DNA of 64,000 nucleotides, taken from Bauldia sp965232525. Lineage in GTDB: Bacteria > Pseudomonadota > Alphaproteobacteria > Rhizobiales > Kaistiaceae. Shown in pieces: positions 25,325-33,153 of this stretch. The position numbers and the translations under genes were made by a program. Below the pieces are notes generated by a model. The model saw only the letters and a program-made list of their open reading frames with translations. It did not search any database and was not told the DNA's origin. The DNA lies in assembly GCF_965232525.1 (NCBI RefSeq), contig NZ_OZ246980.1, positions 1,426,001-1,490,000 of the forward strand, written 5' to 3'. Within the stretch, counting starts at the first letter, position 1, and every line of letters starts with the position of its first letter.

Positions 25325-25612
25325 CTATGAGGCGAGCCGTTCGACCGTGAAATCGGAGTGCTTCAGCTTCTGGCCGGGATCGACCTTGGCGAACTGGATC
25401 GCGCCGTTGCCGCCGATGCCATCACCGTCGAAGTACAGCTCACCGCTGTCCTGATCGTAGATGATCCAGTCGTCGCCATCCTTGGCCTCGGTGCCCTTGC
25501 GAAAGGCGGACTTGGCCAGCGGGCCGAGAGGCAAGACGGCGAATGCGCCCTGCTCAAGAACGAACGTGTCCTTGCCGGACTCGAACTTCTTCACCCGGTC
25601 GAAATCGACGAG
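25325..25612 (-). pseudogene. C-terminal fragment of an RTX-like paralogue at the array edge
   Basis: Encodes only VDFDRVKKFESGKDTFVLEQGAF ... GPLAKSAFRKGTEAKDGDDWIIYDQDSGELYFDGDGIGG ... FTVERLAS. Family similarity begins abruptly around 25612, where unrelated sequence carrying the next gene starts. An R-to-W change sits in the otherwise invariant DDRIIYD motif. No start codon or ribosome site suits it except a GTG at 25594. It is a truncated copy marking the right end of the array. Confidence 0.72.
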
Positions 25613-25645
25613 AATAGCGGCGCCCAGCAGGGAGCCGGGCGTTGG

Positions 25646-25858
25646 CTATGCTTTCAGTTCTTCGGCCTGACGAAACCAAGCCAGCGTTTGATCGCGATGC
25701 GCCTGCCCCCAGCGTTCGATGAAACGCTGGGTATGGTGATCTTTCATATCACCCAAAGCGGCGATCCGTTCCTGGACATATTGCGGTGTCAGCGGGATGC
25801 CGCAGAACACCGTGATGCAGTGTTTCCAGTCTTCGTAGGTTCTGGGGACGATGTCCAT
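25646..25858 (-). CDS. Small conserved-looking hypothetical protein, 70 aa
   Basis: MDIVPRTYEDWKHCITVFCGIPLTPQYVQERIAALGD followed by an amphipathic helical half (HTQRFIERWGQAHRDQTLAWFRQAEEL). It looks like a compact helical protein and I believe similar short proteins occur in other alphaproteobacteria, but no function is known to me. ATG at 25858 has GAGG upstream. It abuts the truncated RTX fragment at the array edge. Confidence 0.6.
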   Translation of the reverse strand: MDIVPRTYEDWKHCITVFCGIPLTPQYVQERIAALGDMKDHHTQRFIERWGQAHRDQTLAWFRQAEELKA

Positions 25859-25960
25859 CGGTGCCTCATGTCTTTCGGGGGCCGCCCGTCAAGCTGGCGG
25901 CCATCCGGCTCTGGTCGCGTGAGCCCCGCAGCTTATTGGTCCACGAGCAAGTCTATGTTT

Positions 25961-26039
25961 CTAGTGGAACTTTTGAATTCGACATTTGAGCGAGAGCTTG
26001 GCCGCCCATGGGACTCAAATGTCAAATTCGTTCCACTAG
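25961..26039. repeat. Imperfect inverted repeat at the end of the NTF2-like gene
   Basis: Left arm 25961-25990 (CTAGTGGAAC...GACATTTGAG) and right arm 26014-26039 are inverted copies of 26-30 bp, differing by a 4-nt TTTT insertion and one base, around a 23-bp centre. The right arm supplies the TAG stop codon of the gene at 26036. Confidence 0.7.
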
Positions 26040-26413
26040 CCTTCCGGCATTACAGAAGAGTGGTGAGAAATGATCAGCCAGTTCTCTCCATCCCATCTGT
26101 ACACGAAGCTGTACCGCGCCTTAACGGTTTCGCCTTTGGCCGCGAACGTAAAGGTGCAGAGGCCTGAATCAACGGCGATGTCCCCGCTGATATCAATCTG
26201 GCGGAGGTCGACGACTCCGGTTGGTTCGCTTTGCAGAAAGTGGGTGAAATAGTCTTCCTTCTCCGCCGGTGTCAGGCGCGGCGTGTTGGAGACCGTTGGC
26301 AGGAGAATGGAACGTTCCGCGTAATTGGCCACCACTTTCCTAGGGTCACCCGTCTTCAGCGACTCGTTCCAACGGTCAAACAGAGCAGCGATCGTTTCGT
26401 CAGTGGCGGTCAT
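26036..26413 (-). CDS. SgcJ/EcaC-like NTF2-fold protein
   Basis: 125 residues with the NTF2-like/CaMKII-association pattern: DETIAALFDRWNESLKTGDPRKVVANYAERSILLPT at the start, IDISGDIAVDSGLCTFTF in the middle and ARYSFVYRWDGENWLIISHHSSVMP at the end. Many such proteins are small enzymes or binding domains of unknown substrate. No signal peptide. The stop codon is formed by an inverted repeat, so the original C-terminus may have been altered slightly. Confidence 0.8.
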   Translation of the reverse strand: MTATDETIAALFDRWNESLKTGDPRKVVANYAERSILLPTVSNTPRLTPAEKEDYFTHFLQSEPTGVVDLRQIDISGDIAVDSGLCTFTFAAKGETVKARYSFVYRWDGENWLIISHHSSVMPEG

Positions 26414-26576
26414 GGCCCCTCTTCCCAGGTTGACACCGGATATCGGCAGCGAAGTGCCCCATCATCGTCTGCTCCAGGCACGACCAGGAATGCAGCGGCG
26501 ACGGCTAGGTGTAGATGCACGCTAAACCGAGCCGGAGCCAGCCTTTCTGAAGCAAATGGGCGATTACGGGGTGCGG

Positions 26577-26909
26577 CTATTCGCAGCGCGGCAACACCGT
26601 CTCGTTACCGGTCGTCGGGTTGAGGATGGTGATCGCCGTGCCCGTTCTGTCGACGACGATGAACGGGTTCGGCCAGTCGGGCAGGGCGCCGTAAGGGTCG
26701 ACGCAGGTGTCACCGTCGCAATAGAAGCCGTCGGCTTCGATCACTTCGCCCTGCACAAGCTCGATCGCGTAGGTGAGCCGGTCCGGACCGTCGCGGTTGA
26801 CCGCGGGGCCGCCGTTGAGGAAGGCGCAATAGTCCCGCGTCGCATAGCGCTCGGTCGCGGCGGCTGGCGTCGCGCAGATCGCGAAGGCTACTAGGGAAAC
26901 CAGGCGCAT
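26577..26909 (-). CDS. Exported hypothetical protein, 110 aa, Cys-containing
   Basis: The signal peptide MRLVSLVAFAICATPAAATE sets the start at 26909, although the ribosome site is weak; ATG at 26969 would give a longer leader. The mature part has four Cys (DYCAF, FYCDGDTCVD, PRCE), suggesting two disulfides in the periplasm, and a strand pair PFIVVDRTGTAITILNPTTG. No known family. Divergent from the DUF2269 operon. Confidence 0.6.
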   Translation of the reverse strand: MRLVSLVAFAICATPAAATERYATRDYCAFLNGGPAVNRDGPDRLTYAIELVQGEVIEADGFYCDGDTCVDPYGALPDWPNPFIVVDRTGTAITILNPTTGNETVLPRCE

Positions 26910-27141
26910 GGCGTACCGGCCGGCCCAGCGGGGCGGCAAGACAAGCAGGGTCGCAGGGGAACGGATCATGGTTTGCGGGTCTCGGGTCGCGCGGCGTGAT
27001 CGGGACACCAGGCTCGAGGCAGAGGACAGGGACTTAACCGCCCGCGGCGGTCGAAAGGAAGATGTCGCCCGCGACCCGCGGCGGCCCGCTCCGGTCCCGT
27101 CGCGCTTCACCTCCGGCGGCTGCCGTGCGAAGGGGTGACCC

Positions 27142-27642
27142 GTGCCTGACCTCGCTCGAGTCGCCCCGCTGCCCGTGACCTATTTCATCCTCAAATACCT
27201 CCACGTTCTCGGCGCGATGGTCATTCTTGGGACCGGGGCCGGAATCGCCTTCTTCATGCTGATGGCGCACCTCAGTGGGGTGCCGGATTTCGTCGCACGG
27301 ACGGCCGCCATCGTGGTCCGCGCCGACCTCCTGTTCACCGCGACCGCGGTCGTGGTGCAGCCGGTCACCGGCTATCTGCTGGCACGGGAGACCGGCCTGC
27401 CGCTCACCGAGGGATGGATGGTGGTCTCGTTCGTTCTCTACGGTGTCGCTGGCGCTTTCTGGCTGCCGGTGGTGTGGATGCAGGCGCGGATGCGCGACCT
27501 CGCACGCGCTGCGGCGGCCGAGGGGACCGCGCTGCCGGCGGCCTATCACCGGCTGTTTCGGCTGTGGTTCGCCTTCGGGTTTCCCGGCTTCGGGTCGGTG
27601 CTGGCGATTGTCTGGCTGATGATCGCCAAGCCGGCGCTCTGA
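27142..27642 (+). CDS. DUF2269 family integral membrane protein
   Basis: 166 residues starting with GTG at 27142 after GAAGGGG. Four hydrophobic helices are visible: YLHVLGAMVILGTGAGIAFFMLM, IVVRADLLFTATAVVVQPVTGYLL, MVVSFVLYGVAGAFWLPVVW and LWFAFGFPGFGSVLAIVWLMI. The His in the first helix (KYLHVLG) and Trp/Pro pattern are typical of DUF2269. First gene of a three-gene operon with the SDR-DoxX and DCC proteins. Confidence 0.88.
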   Translation: MPDLARVAPLPVTYFILKYLHVLGAMVILGTGAGIAFFMLMAHLSGVPDFVARTAAIVVRADLLFTATAVVVQPVTGYLLARETGLPLTEGWMVVSFVLYGVAGAFWLPVVWMQARMRDLARAAAAEGTALPAAYHRLFRLWFAFGFPGFGSVLAIVWLMIAKPAL

Positions 27643-27646
27643 CCCG

Positions 27647-28972
27647 ATGACCGACCGCCCGACCGTTGCCGTTCTCGGGGCTTCCGGCCTGATCGGCGCG
27701 GCGATCGTGGCGGGTCTTCAGGATCGCGGCATCCCGGTTGTCGCCCTCGCTCGGCGGTTCACCGACGCCCAGCGGGCGACCTTCGGCGAAGCGGCGGCCG
27801 AGACAGCGTTCGCCGCGCTGGAGGCCGCTGACCTGGCGCGGTTGTTCCGCGATCGCGACATCGACATCGTCGTCAATTGCGTCGGGGTCCTGCAGGGTGG
27901 CGGCGCCGAGGGGACCGACGCGGTCCATCGCGACTTTGTCGGGCGCCTGCTGTCGGCCCTGGCGGATCAACCCGAGCCGGCGCTCCTCGTTCATGCCTCC
28001 ATTCCCGGCGAGGCGGCCAACGACAGCACCGACTTCGCCCGCAGCAAACGCGACGGCGAACGACTGGTGGCCGGGTCGACGATCCCCCATGTCGTTCTCC
28101 GGCCGGGCTTCGTCATCGCACCGGCCGCCTATGGCGGCAGTGCGCTGATGCGCGCCCTGGCAACGCTGCCGGTGGCGCTTCCTGCCGATCTGGCGGCACG
28201 GCCGTTCGCGATCGTCGATAGCGACGACATCGTCGCCACCGTGGAGGCCATCGCGCGGCGATGGGCCGCCGGCGAACGGGACTGGGCGAACACCTGGGAC
28301 CTGATGGCCCCGGAGGTGCCGACGGTTGGCGCGGTCGTCGACGGATTCCGGCGGCGCTATGGCGGGCCAACGCCGCGGGTAACGACGCCCGGCTGGGCGC
28401 TCGACCTCGGGGCTAAGGCGGGCGACCTGGTGGCGCGCCTCGGCTGGCGGCCGCCGATCCGCTCCACCGCGCTCGCCGAGATGCGGCGTGGCGTGACCGG
28501 CGATCCGGGACCATGGATCGCGGCAACCGGTATCCCGCCGCGAACGCTGGCGGAGTCCCTGCGGCGGTTGCCGGTTTCGGTGCAGGAGGGCTGGTTCGCG
28601 CGGCTTTATCTGGCGAAACCAGTGATCATCGCCGTGCTGGTGGTGTTCTGGGCGGTCTCCGGCATCATCGCCCTGTCGTCGTTCGGTCTGGCCACCGGGC
28701 TGTTGACCGCCCGCGGCTTTCCGGCCGGCTTCGCGGTCGCGACCACCATCGTCAGCAGCGTCATGGACATCGCCGTCGGTATCGCGATCGCGTTTCGTCG
28801 CACCTGCCGGTTCGGGCTTTATGCCGGGATCCTCGTCTCCATATTCTATATGGCGGGCGCCGCGGTTCTGACGCCGGATCTGTGGTTCGAACCGCTCGGC
28901 GCCCTGGTGAAAACCGGGCCGGCGATCGTCCTCATGATGGTCGGGCTGGCGACCCTGGAGGACCGGGGATGA
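27647..28972 (+). CDS. SDR-type NAD(P)-binding protein fused to a DoxX-like membrane domain
   Basis: 441 residues. Residues 1-300 are an atypical SDR/NmrA-like Rossmann domain (VAVLGASGLIGAAIVAGLQDRG, NCVGVLQGG, SKRDGERLV, HVVLRPGFVI). Residues about 315-440 form four membrane helices (VIIAVLVVFWAVSGIIALSS ... TGPAIVLMMVGLATLED) of the DoxX type. The catalytic Tyr of classical SDRs is replaced in the SKRD segment. Starts 4 bp after the DUF2269 stop and its TGA overlaps the ATG of the DCC gene, so the three are coexpressed. A membrane redox role is plausible but unproven. Confidence 0.85.
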   Translation: MTDRPTVAVLGASGLIGAAIVAGLQDRGIPVVALARRFTDAQRATFGEAAAETAFAALEAADLARLFRDRDIDIVVNCVGVLQGGGAEGTDAVHRDFVGRLLSALADQPEPALLVHASIPGEAANDSTDFARSKRDGERLVAGSTIPHVVLRPGFVIAPAAYGGSALMRALATLPVALPADLAARPFAIVDSDDIVATVEAIARRWAAGERDWANTWDLMAPEVPTVGAVVDGFRRRYGGPTPRVTTPGWALDLGAKAGDLVARLGWRPPIRSTALAEMRRGVTGDPGPWIAATGIPPRTLAESLRRLPVSVQEGWFARLYLAKPVIIAVLVVFWAVSGIIALSSFGLATGLLTARGFPAGFAVATTIVSSVMDIAVGIAIAFRRTCRFGLYAGILVSIFYMAGAAVLTPDLWFEPLGALVKTGPAIVLMMVGLATLEDRG

Positions 28973-29391
28973 GCGAACCGATCGCATGGCCCGACGACGA
29001 CGTGATCCTCTACGACGGCGTCTGCGTTTTCTGTTCCGGATGGGTCCGCTTCGTCGCGGGCCACGACCCGTCCGGCCGGTTCCGGTTCACGCCGATCCAG
29101 TCGGACTACGGCCGGGCATTGGCCGAGGCCGCGGGCATCGACCCGGACGATCCCGACACCAACGCGGTGGTGATTGGCGGCACTGTACTGCGCCGCTCCG
29201 ACGCGGCCTTGGCCGTGATCGGCAGCCTGCCGGGATGGCGATGGGCCAGGGTCGGGCAGTGGGCGCCGCGATGGCTGCGGGATGGCGTCTACACCCTTAT
29301 CGCCCGCAACCGCTATCGCCTGTTCGGGCGACGGGACGCCTGCGTCGTCGGCGGTCCGCGGCTCGACGGTCGGGTGCTGACCGAGGTCTAG
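28969..29391 (+). CDS. DCC family thiol-disulfide oxidoreductase (DUF393)
   Basis: 140 residues. The redox motif sits in ILYDGVCVFCSGWVRFV (CxxC at about residues 19-22), followed by FRFTPIQSDYGRALAE and VLRRSDAALAVIGSLPGW, all standard for the DCC family. It overlaps the upstream SDR-DoxX gene by 4 bp. DoxX and DCC proteins often occur together, which supports a shared thiol or quinone-linked membrane redox function. Confidence 0.88.
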   Translation: MSEPIAWPDDDVILYDGVCVFCSGWVRFVAGHDPSGRFRFTPIQSDYGRALAEAAGIDPDDPDTNAVVIGGTVLRRSDAALAVIGSLPGWRWARVGQWAPRWLRDGVYTLIARNRYRLFGRRDACVVGGPRLDGRVLTEV

Positions 29392-29598
29392 CGTTTGCCG
29401 ATGGCTTAAACAGAGTCTCAGTCGCGCATTACCGCGCGATGACATGCTGACCATGCGATCATTGGTCTGCGCGGTCGTCTGGCCCTCCGCAAAAACCAAG
29501 CCTATCGCGGGCATCAGCGACATTGGCGTTCTAGTGTGACGGAGGCTAATATCTCGGCGTCCTGCACCCAATCCATCAGCCCTTTTTGGATCGATGAG

Positions 29599-30054
29599 AT
29601 GGGCACCATGAGGATGAGCACGATGAGAATGTTGAGCAAACTCGTTCTTCTGTCGACGATCGTGGTGTCGGGCGCCGCGGTTGCTGAAGACAGCGTGCCT
29701 GATCTGCGGGGCACCTGGGTCGTCATAGGGGAGGGAATGCGGATCGATACCGCCGACAAGACCTCGATCCCCCTCGATACGGAAAGTACTGTTGTCATAG
29801 ATTGGCAGGAGGGGTCTCGCATCTCCGGCTACGAGGTCGATCAGAAATCCGTTAACGACGCGCCTGACCCCGCAATGGCAGACGAGGTGATCGCCGGGGT
29901 CTTTGGCCCGGACAACATCGTCTACATGACCGACGAGAACGGCTTCCGCGATTGCTGGATCGAGTCGGCGGAGACGATGCGCTGCGTCTACCGCCACGCC
30001 CTGGCGGACCGGACCGTCGTGTCGTTCGGCGTCTGGACCAAGCAGCCTCAGTAG
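29599..30054 (+). CDS. Exported hypothetical protein, about 151 aa
   Basis: Several in-frame ATGs lie close together (29599, 29608, 29617, 29626). The signal peptide is MLSKLVLLSTIVVSGAAVAED, so the exact start is uncertain. The mature domain begins VPDLRGTWVVIGEGMRID and contains TVVIDWQEGSRISGY and ITDENGFRDCWIE-like strands with two Cys (DCW, RCV). The GTW plus strand layout is that of a small lipocalin-like barrel, but no family can be named. Confidence 0.6.
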   Translation: MGTMRMSTMRMLSKLVLLSTIVVSGAAVAEDSVPDLRGTWVVIGEGMRIDTADKTSIPLDTESTVVIDWQEGSRISGYEVDQKSVNDAPDPAMADEVIAGVFGPDNIVYMTDENGFRDCWIESAETMRCVYRHALADRTVVSFGVWTKQPQ

Positions 30055-30180
30055 GGCCGCGTTTTCGGATTCTGTCGTTGGCGTGGCCGCACGCCGGGCA
30101 GGTCAGAGTCGCCTGACACATGATCATCGGCGCATCGCCCCGATCGATCCCGGACCTGGGATCGCTGGCGAGCATCGTCG

Positions 30181-31215
30181 CTACGCCGCCGCCTGCTTCG
30201 GGGCGATCAGCTTACGGTTGACGAGAAGCTCGGCGATCTGAACCGCGTTGGTGGCCGCGCCCTTGCGCAAATTGTCGGAGACCACCCAGAGCGCCAGGCC
30301 GTTCTCGACGGTCGCGTCCTCGCGGATGCGGCTGACATAGGTGGCGTCCTCGCCGACCGCTTCGTAGGGCGTGACGTAGCCGCCGTCCTCATGCTTGTCG
30401 ACGACCAGCACGCCGGGCGCCTCGCGCAGGAGGTCGCGGGCCTCCTCGGGGATGATCGGCTTGGCGAACTCGAGCGTCACGGCTTCAGAGTGGGAGACGA
30501 AGACCGGGACGCGCACGCAGGTGGCGATCATCTTGATCTTGGGGTCGAGGATCTTCTTGGTCTCCGCCATCATCTTCCACTCTTCATGGGTCGCGCCGTC
30601 GTCCATGAAGTCGCCGATGTGTGGAATGATGTTGAAGGCGATCCGCTTGGTGAAGGCGCGGGGCTCGATCGGGTCGGAGACGAATACCGCCCGGGTCTGG
30701 GTGAACAGCTCGTCGGTGGCCTCCTTGCCGGCGCCGGAGACCGACTGGTAGGTGGCGACCACCGCGCGGGTGATGGTGGCGGCATCATGTAGCGGCTTCA
30801 GTGCGACCACGAGCTGGGCGGTCGAGCAATTGGGATTGGCAATGATGTTCTTTGCGGTGAAGCCGCTGACCGCATCGGCGTTGACTTCCGGCACGATCAG
30901 CGGAACGGCCGCGTCGTAACGCCAGGCCGAGGAGTTGTCGATCACCACGCAGCCCTGGGCGGCGATCCTGGGCGCCCATTCCTTGGAGATGCTGCCGCCG
31001 GCCGACATCAGGCAGATATCGGTGGTCGAGAAATCGTGGGCGTCGAGGGCGTTCACCTTGAGCGTACGGTCGCCGAAGGAGACCTCGGTGCCCTGGCTGC
31101 GGCGCGAGGCGAGGGGAATGACCGTGTCCGCCGGAAAGCCGCGCTCCTCCAGGACGGTCAGCATCTCCTGGCCGACATTGCCGGTGGCGCCGGCGATCGC
31201 GACAGTGTACCCCAT
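30181..31215 (-). CDS. asd: Aspartate-semialdehyde dehydrogenase
   Basis: 344 residues. It reduces aspartyl phosphate to aspartate semialdehyde for lysine/diaminopimelate, threonine and methionine synthesis. The N-terminus YTVAIAGATGNVGQEML is the NADP-binding loop. The active-site Cys lies in NPNCSTAQL, and IVPEVN and the RVPVFVSHSEAVTLE segment with the catalytic His/Arg region are present. The ribosome site GGAG precedes 31215. leuB lies 1.9 kb upstream on the same strand. Confidence 0.97.
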   Translation of the reverse strand: MGYTVAIAGATGNVGQEMLTVLEERGFPADTVIPLASRRSQGTEVSFGDRTLKVNALDAHDFSTTDICLMSAGGSISKEWAPRIAAQGCVVIDNSSAWRYDAAVPLIVPEVNADAVSGFTAKNIIANPNCSTAQLVVALKPLHDAATITRAVVATYQSVSGAGKEATDELFTQTRAVFVSDPIEPRAFTKRIAFNIIPHIGDFMDDGATHEEWKMMAETKKILDPKIKMIATCVRVPVFVSHSEAVTLEFAKPIIPEEARDLLREAPGVLVVDKHEDGGYVTPYEAVGEDATYVSRIREDATVENGLALWVVSDNLRKGAATNAVQIAELLVNRKLIAPKQAAA

Positions 31216-31425
31216 GATGCTATACTCCGTTTCAGTGTAGGCGTTGGGGCGTTGCCCCGGTTCATACGCCGCCGCCGGCCCAGGGGACAGCGACGTCGCT
31301 GAAAGGGGGGCGGACGGGGAGTGTTACGTCAGATGGTTTTGCGTTTCGATTGCGACGCGCGGTCGGTCCGGCCTTGCCGGGCCGGTTCGCCAGGATGGTG
31401 TGCCTGTGCCAAGCGCAAGGTCATC

Positions 31426-31905
31426 GTGGACGCTCCCAAAACCGCGCTCCTTCTACGCCAATGGGGGGCCGAGTCAATATGGCGGGCGTTGGCGGCGCTG
31501 GTGCTCCTCGTCGCGGCGACGACGATACCGGCCGGCGCCGGCGGCCGCCACATGGTCGGCTTCGAAATCCGGATGGCCTTCGACGGCATCACCCTCGACG
31601 GCATCTATTACGATGGCCTGTTCTTCACCGAGACCTATTTCGAGGATGGCTCGATCCGCTATCACGATACCGAAGGGTCGGATTCGGGCGAGTGGATCGT
31701 CGAGGACGATACCTTCTGCACCTTCTACGAGAGCCTGAACGGCGCCTGCTTCTTCGTCGAGCGGGAGGGTGACAACTGCTTCACCTTCTTCGAGGCGATC
31801 GCCGACGCGGACGGGCGGCTGAGACCGGCGGAGGAATGGACCTCGCGCGGCTGGGACCGGGCGAAGGACTCGACCTGCATCACGGCGCCGACCGCGGAAA
31901 TCTGA
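31426..31905 (+). CDS. Exported hypothetical protein, about 159 aa
   Basis: GTG at 31426 with AAGG upstream is the preferred start; the frame is open back to 31321. A hydrophobic segment (WRALAALVLLVAATTIPAGAG) acts as signal peptide. The mature part reads as alternating acidic strands (MAFDGITLDGIYYDGLFFTETYFEDGSIRYHD) with four Cys (TFCTF, GACFF, DNCFTF, STCI) likely paired in the periplasm. No known family. Its stop is 4 bp from the convergent gene. Confidence 0.6.
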   Translation: MDAPKTALLLRQWGAESIWRALAALVLLVAATTIPAGAGGRHMVGFEIRMAFDGITLDGIYYDGLFFTETYFEDGSIRYHDTEGSDSGEWIVEDDTFCTFYESLNGACFFVEREGDNCFTFFEAIADADGRLRPAEEWTSRGWDRAKDSTCITAPTAEI

Positions 31906-31909
31906 GGCC

Positions 31910-32434
31910 TCAGGTTTCTTCTTCCTCGTCGTCGTCCTTGAGGCGGCCGGTGTTCTGCTCGAATTCGTGAATCTCGTCCGGTGCGAGGCGACGGAAGACC
32001 TCCGGGATCTCCTCGGTGCGACCGAGGTCGAAATAGACCGGGCGGGGATAATCGGGCAGGGCGACGACCAGGTAGTGGGTGCGCATGTTGCGCTTGGCGA
32101 CCTTCACCCAGTAGCGCCAGTCGCGCATCTGATCGAGCGGCACGTCGATGATCAGCGGGCGGAGCGGGCGCCACACGGCAATGCGGCCCTGGCCGGTCTC
32201 GAGATCGGCGTCGAACCAGACGACCTGGTCGCGGTTTTCGGTCCAGGTCGAGTTCATGCCGATCAGGCCGCCACCGACGAACACCACGCCGAACATCGCC
32301 CCCCAGGTGTCGTTGGTGCCGACGACGAAGGCCGACCACAGTTCCCAGATGCCGTAGATCATCACCGCCACCAGGATGGCGGCCGAGATGTTGCCGATCC
32401 TATTGATGTCACGCTTCTCATAAACGCGGGTCAT
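31910..32434 (-). CDS. Hypothetical membrane protein, 174 aa
   Basis: Start MTRVYEKRDINRIG at 32434. Two hydrophobic segments follow (ISAAILVAVMIYGIWELWSAFVVG and WGAMFGVVFVGGGLIGMNS), then a soluble part with WFDADLETGQGRIAVWRPLRPLIIDVPLDQM and an acidic C-terminus (KDDDEEEET). It looks like an inner-membrane protein with a cytoplasmic PH-like or signalling domain, but no family is recognised. Confidence 0.6.
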   Translation of the reverse strand: MTRVYEKRDINRIGNISAAILVAVMIYGIWELWSAFVVGTNDTWGAMFGVVFVGGGLIGMNSTWTENRDQVVWFDADLETGQGRIAVWRPLRPLIIDVPLDQMRDWRYWVKVAKRNMRTHYLVVALPDYPRPVYFDLGRTEEIPEVFRRLAPDEIHEFEQNTGRLKDDDEEEET

Positions 32435-32708
32435 CGAATGTCTGTCACTCCCAAGCGTCTTCGCTTCCGACTCGTTTTTGTCTTCCCACACATAGCGCAA
32501 ACCGGTGGTACGCTGAAAAGCGCTGTTTCGCGCCACGCGCCTCTCTGTTCGTTTCCGGTCGTGGAACGGAAAATCATCGCGCAACAGGTTCCAGACCCGA
32601 CACGAGCCGCCAAGTCGTGCGCGCTTGGAAAACGAAGGCCGATATGCCAACGTTTTCAGAGCACATAAGATGCACTCGGCTGCGGATCGACGAGCGGAGA
32701 CGTGTGAG

Positions 32709-33059
32709 ATGTATAGCAAGCGCAAGGTCAGGACTTTGATTGCCGCCTCGGCGGTCGCCCTGCTGGCGTTGTTCACAACGAGCGTGGAAGCCAAGAAACA
32801 TTTCACCATCAACAACTGCGACAGCTCACACCATCAGGTAAGAGTTCAAACGGCCAACAGCCCGGGAGTCGGAACGGTCGATTCGATTCACGTTCATTCC
32901 GGTGAAAGCGGCGAGACATATTGCAACACGTCGCCATGTTATCTGTATTTCAAGAGCGGTGGTGAGGAATACTCCAAGCTAACCAGCGATTCGACCTGGT
33001 ATGTTCATGTGAAGGCGAACCACACCATCACCTACAAAACATACGATTTTTGCGATTGA
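32709..33059 (+). CDS. Small exported cysteine-containing protein, 116 aa
   Basis: Signal peptide MYSKRKVRTLIAASAVALLALFTTSVEA, then a polar 88-residue domain with four Cys (NNCDS, TYCNT, SPCYLYF, DFCD) that could form two disulfides. It is rich in His, Ser and Thr. The base composition is clearly lower in GC than its neighbours leuB and asd, which hints at a separate origin. No family recognised. Confidence 0.6.
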   Translation: MYSKRKVRTLIAASAVALLALFTTSVEAKKHFTINNCDSSHHQVRVQTANSPGVGTVDSIHVHSGESGETYCNTSPCYLYFKSGGEEYSKLTSDSTWYVHVKANHTITYKTYDFCD

Positions 33060-33153
33060 AAGTGGCTCAAGCGGGCAAAAATGAACGCCTGGCGGCGCGT
33101 AGGTTTGGCTGAACTACGCGCACGCTGTTGATCCCGGTCGCCGGCTCTCGCAA

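Noticed and set aside
16500..25612. Autotransporter adhesins
   Set aside because: The solenoid repeats look alike, but there is no signal peptide and no C-terminal membrane beta-barrel; the tail is of the RTX type I-secretion form.
27404..28987. 527-codon minus-strand frame opposite the SDR-DoxX gene
   Set aside because: It is antisense to a three-gene coupled operon. Composition is Arg, Gly and Pro-rich as in shadow frames.
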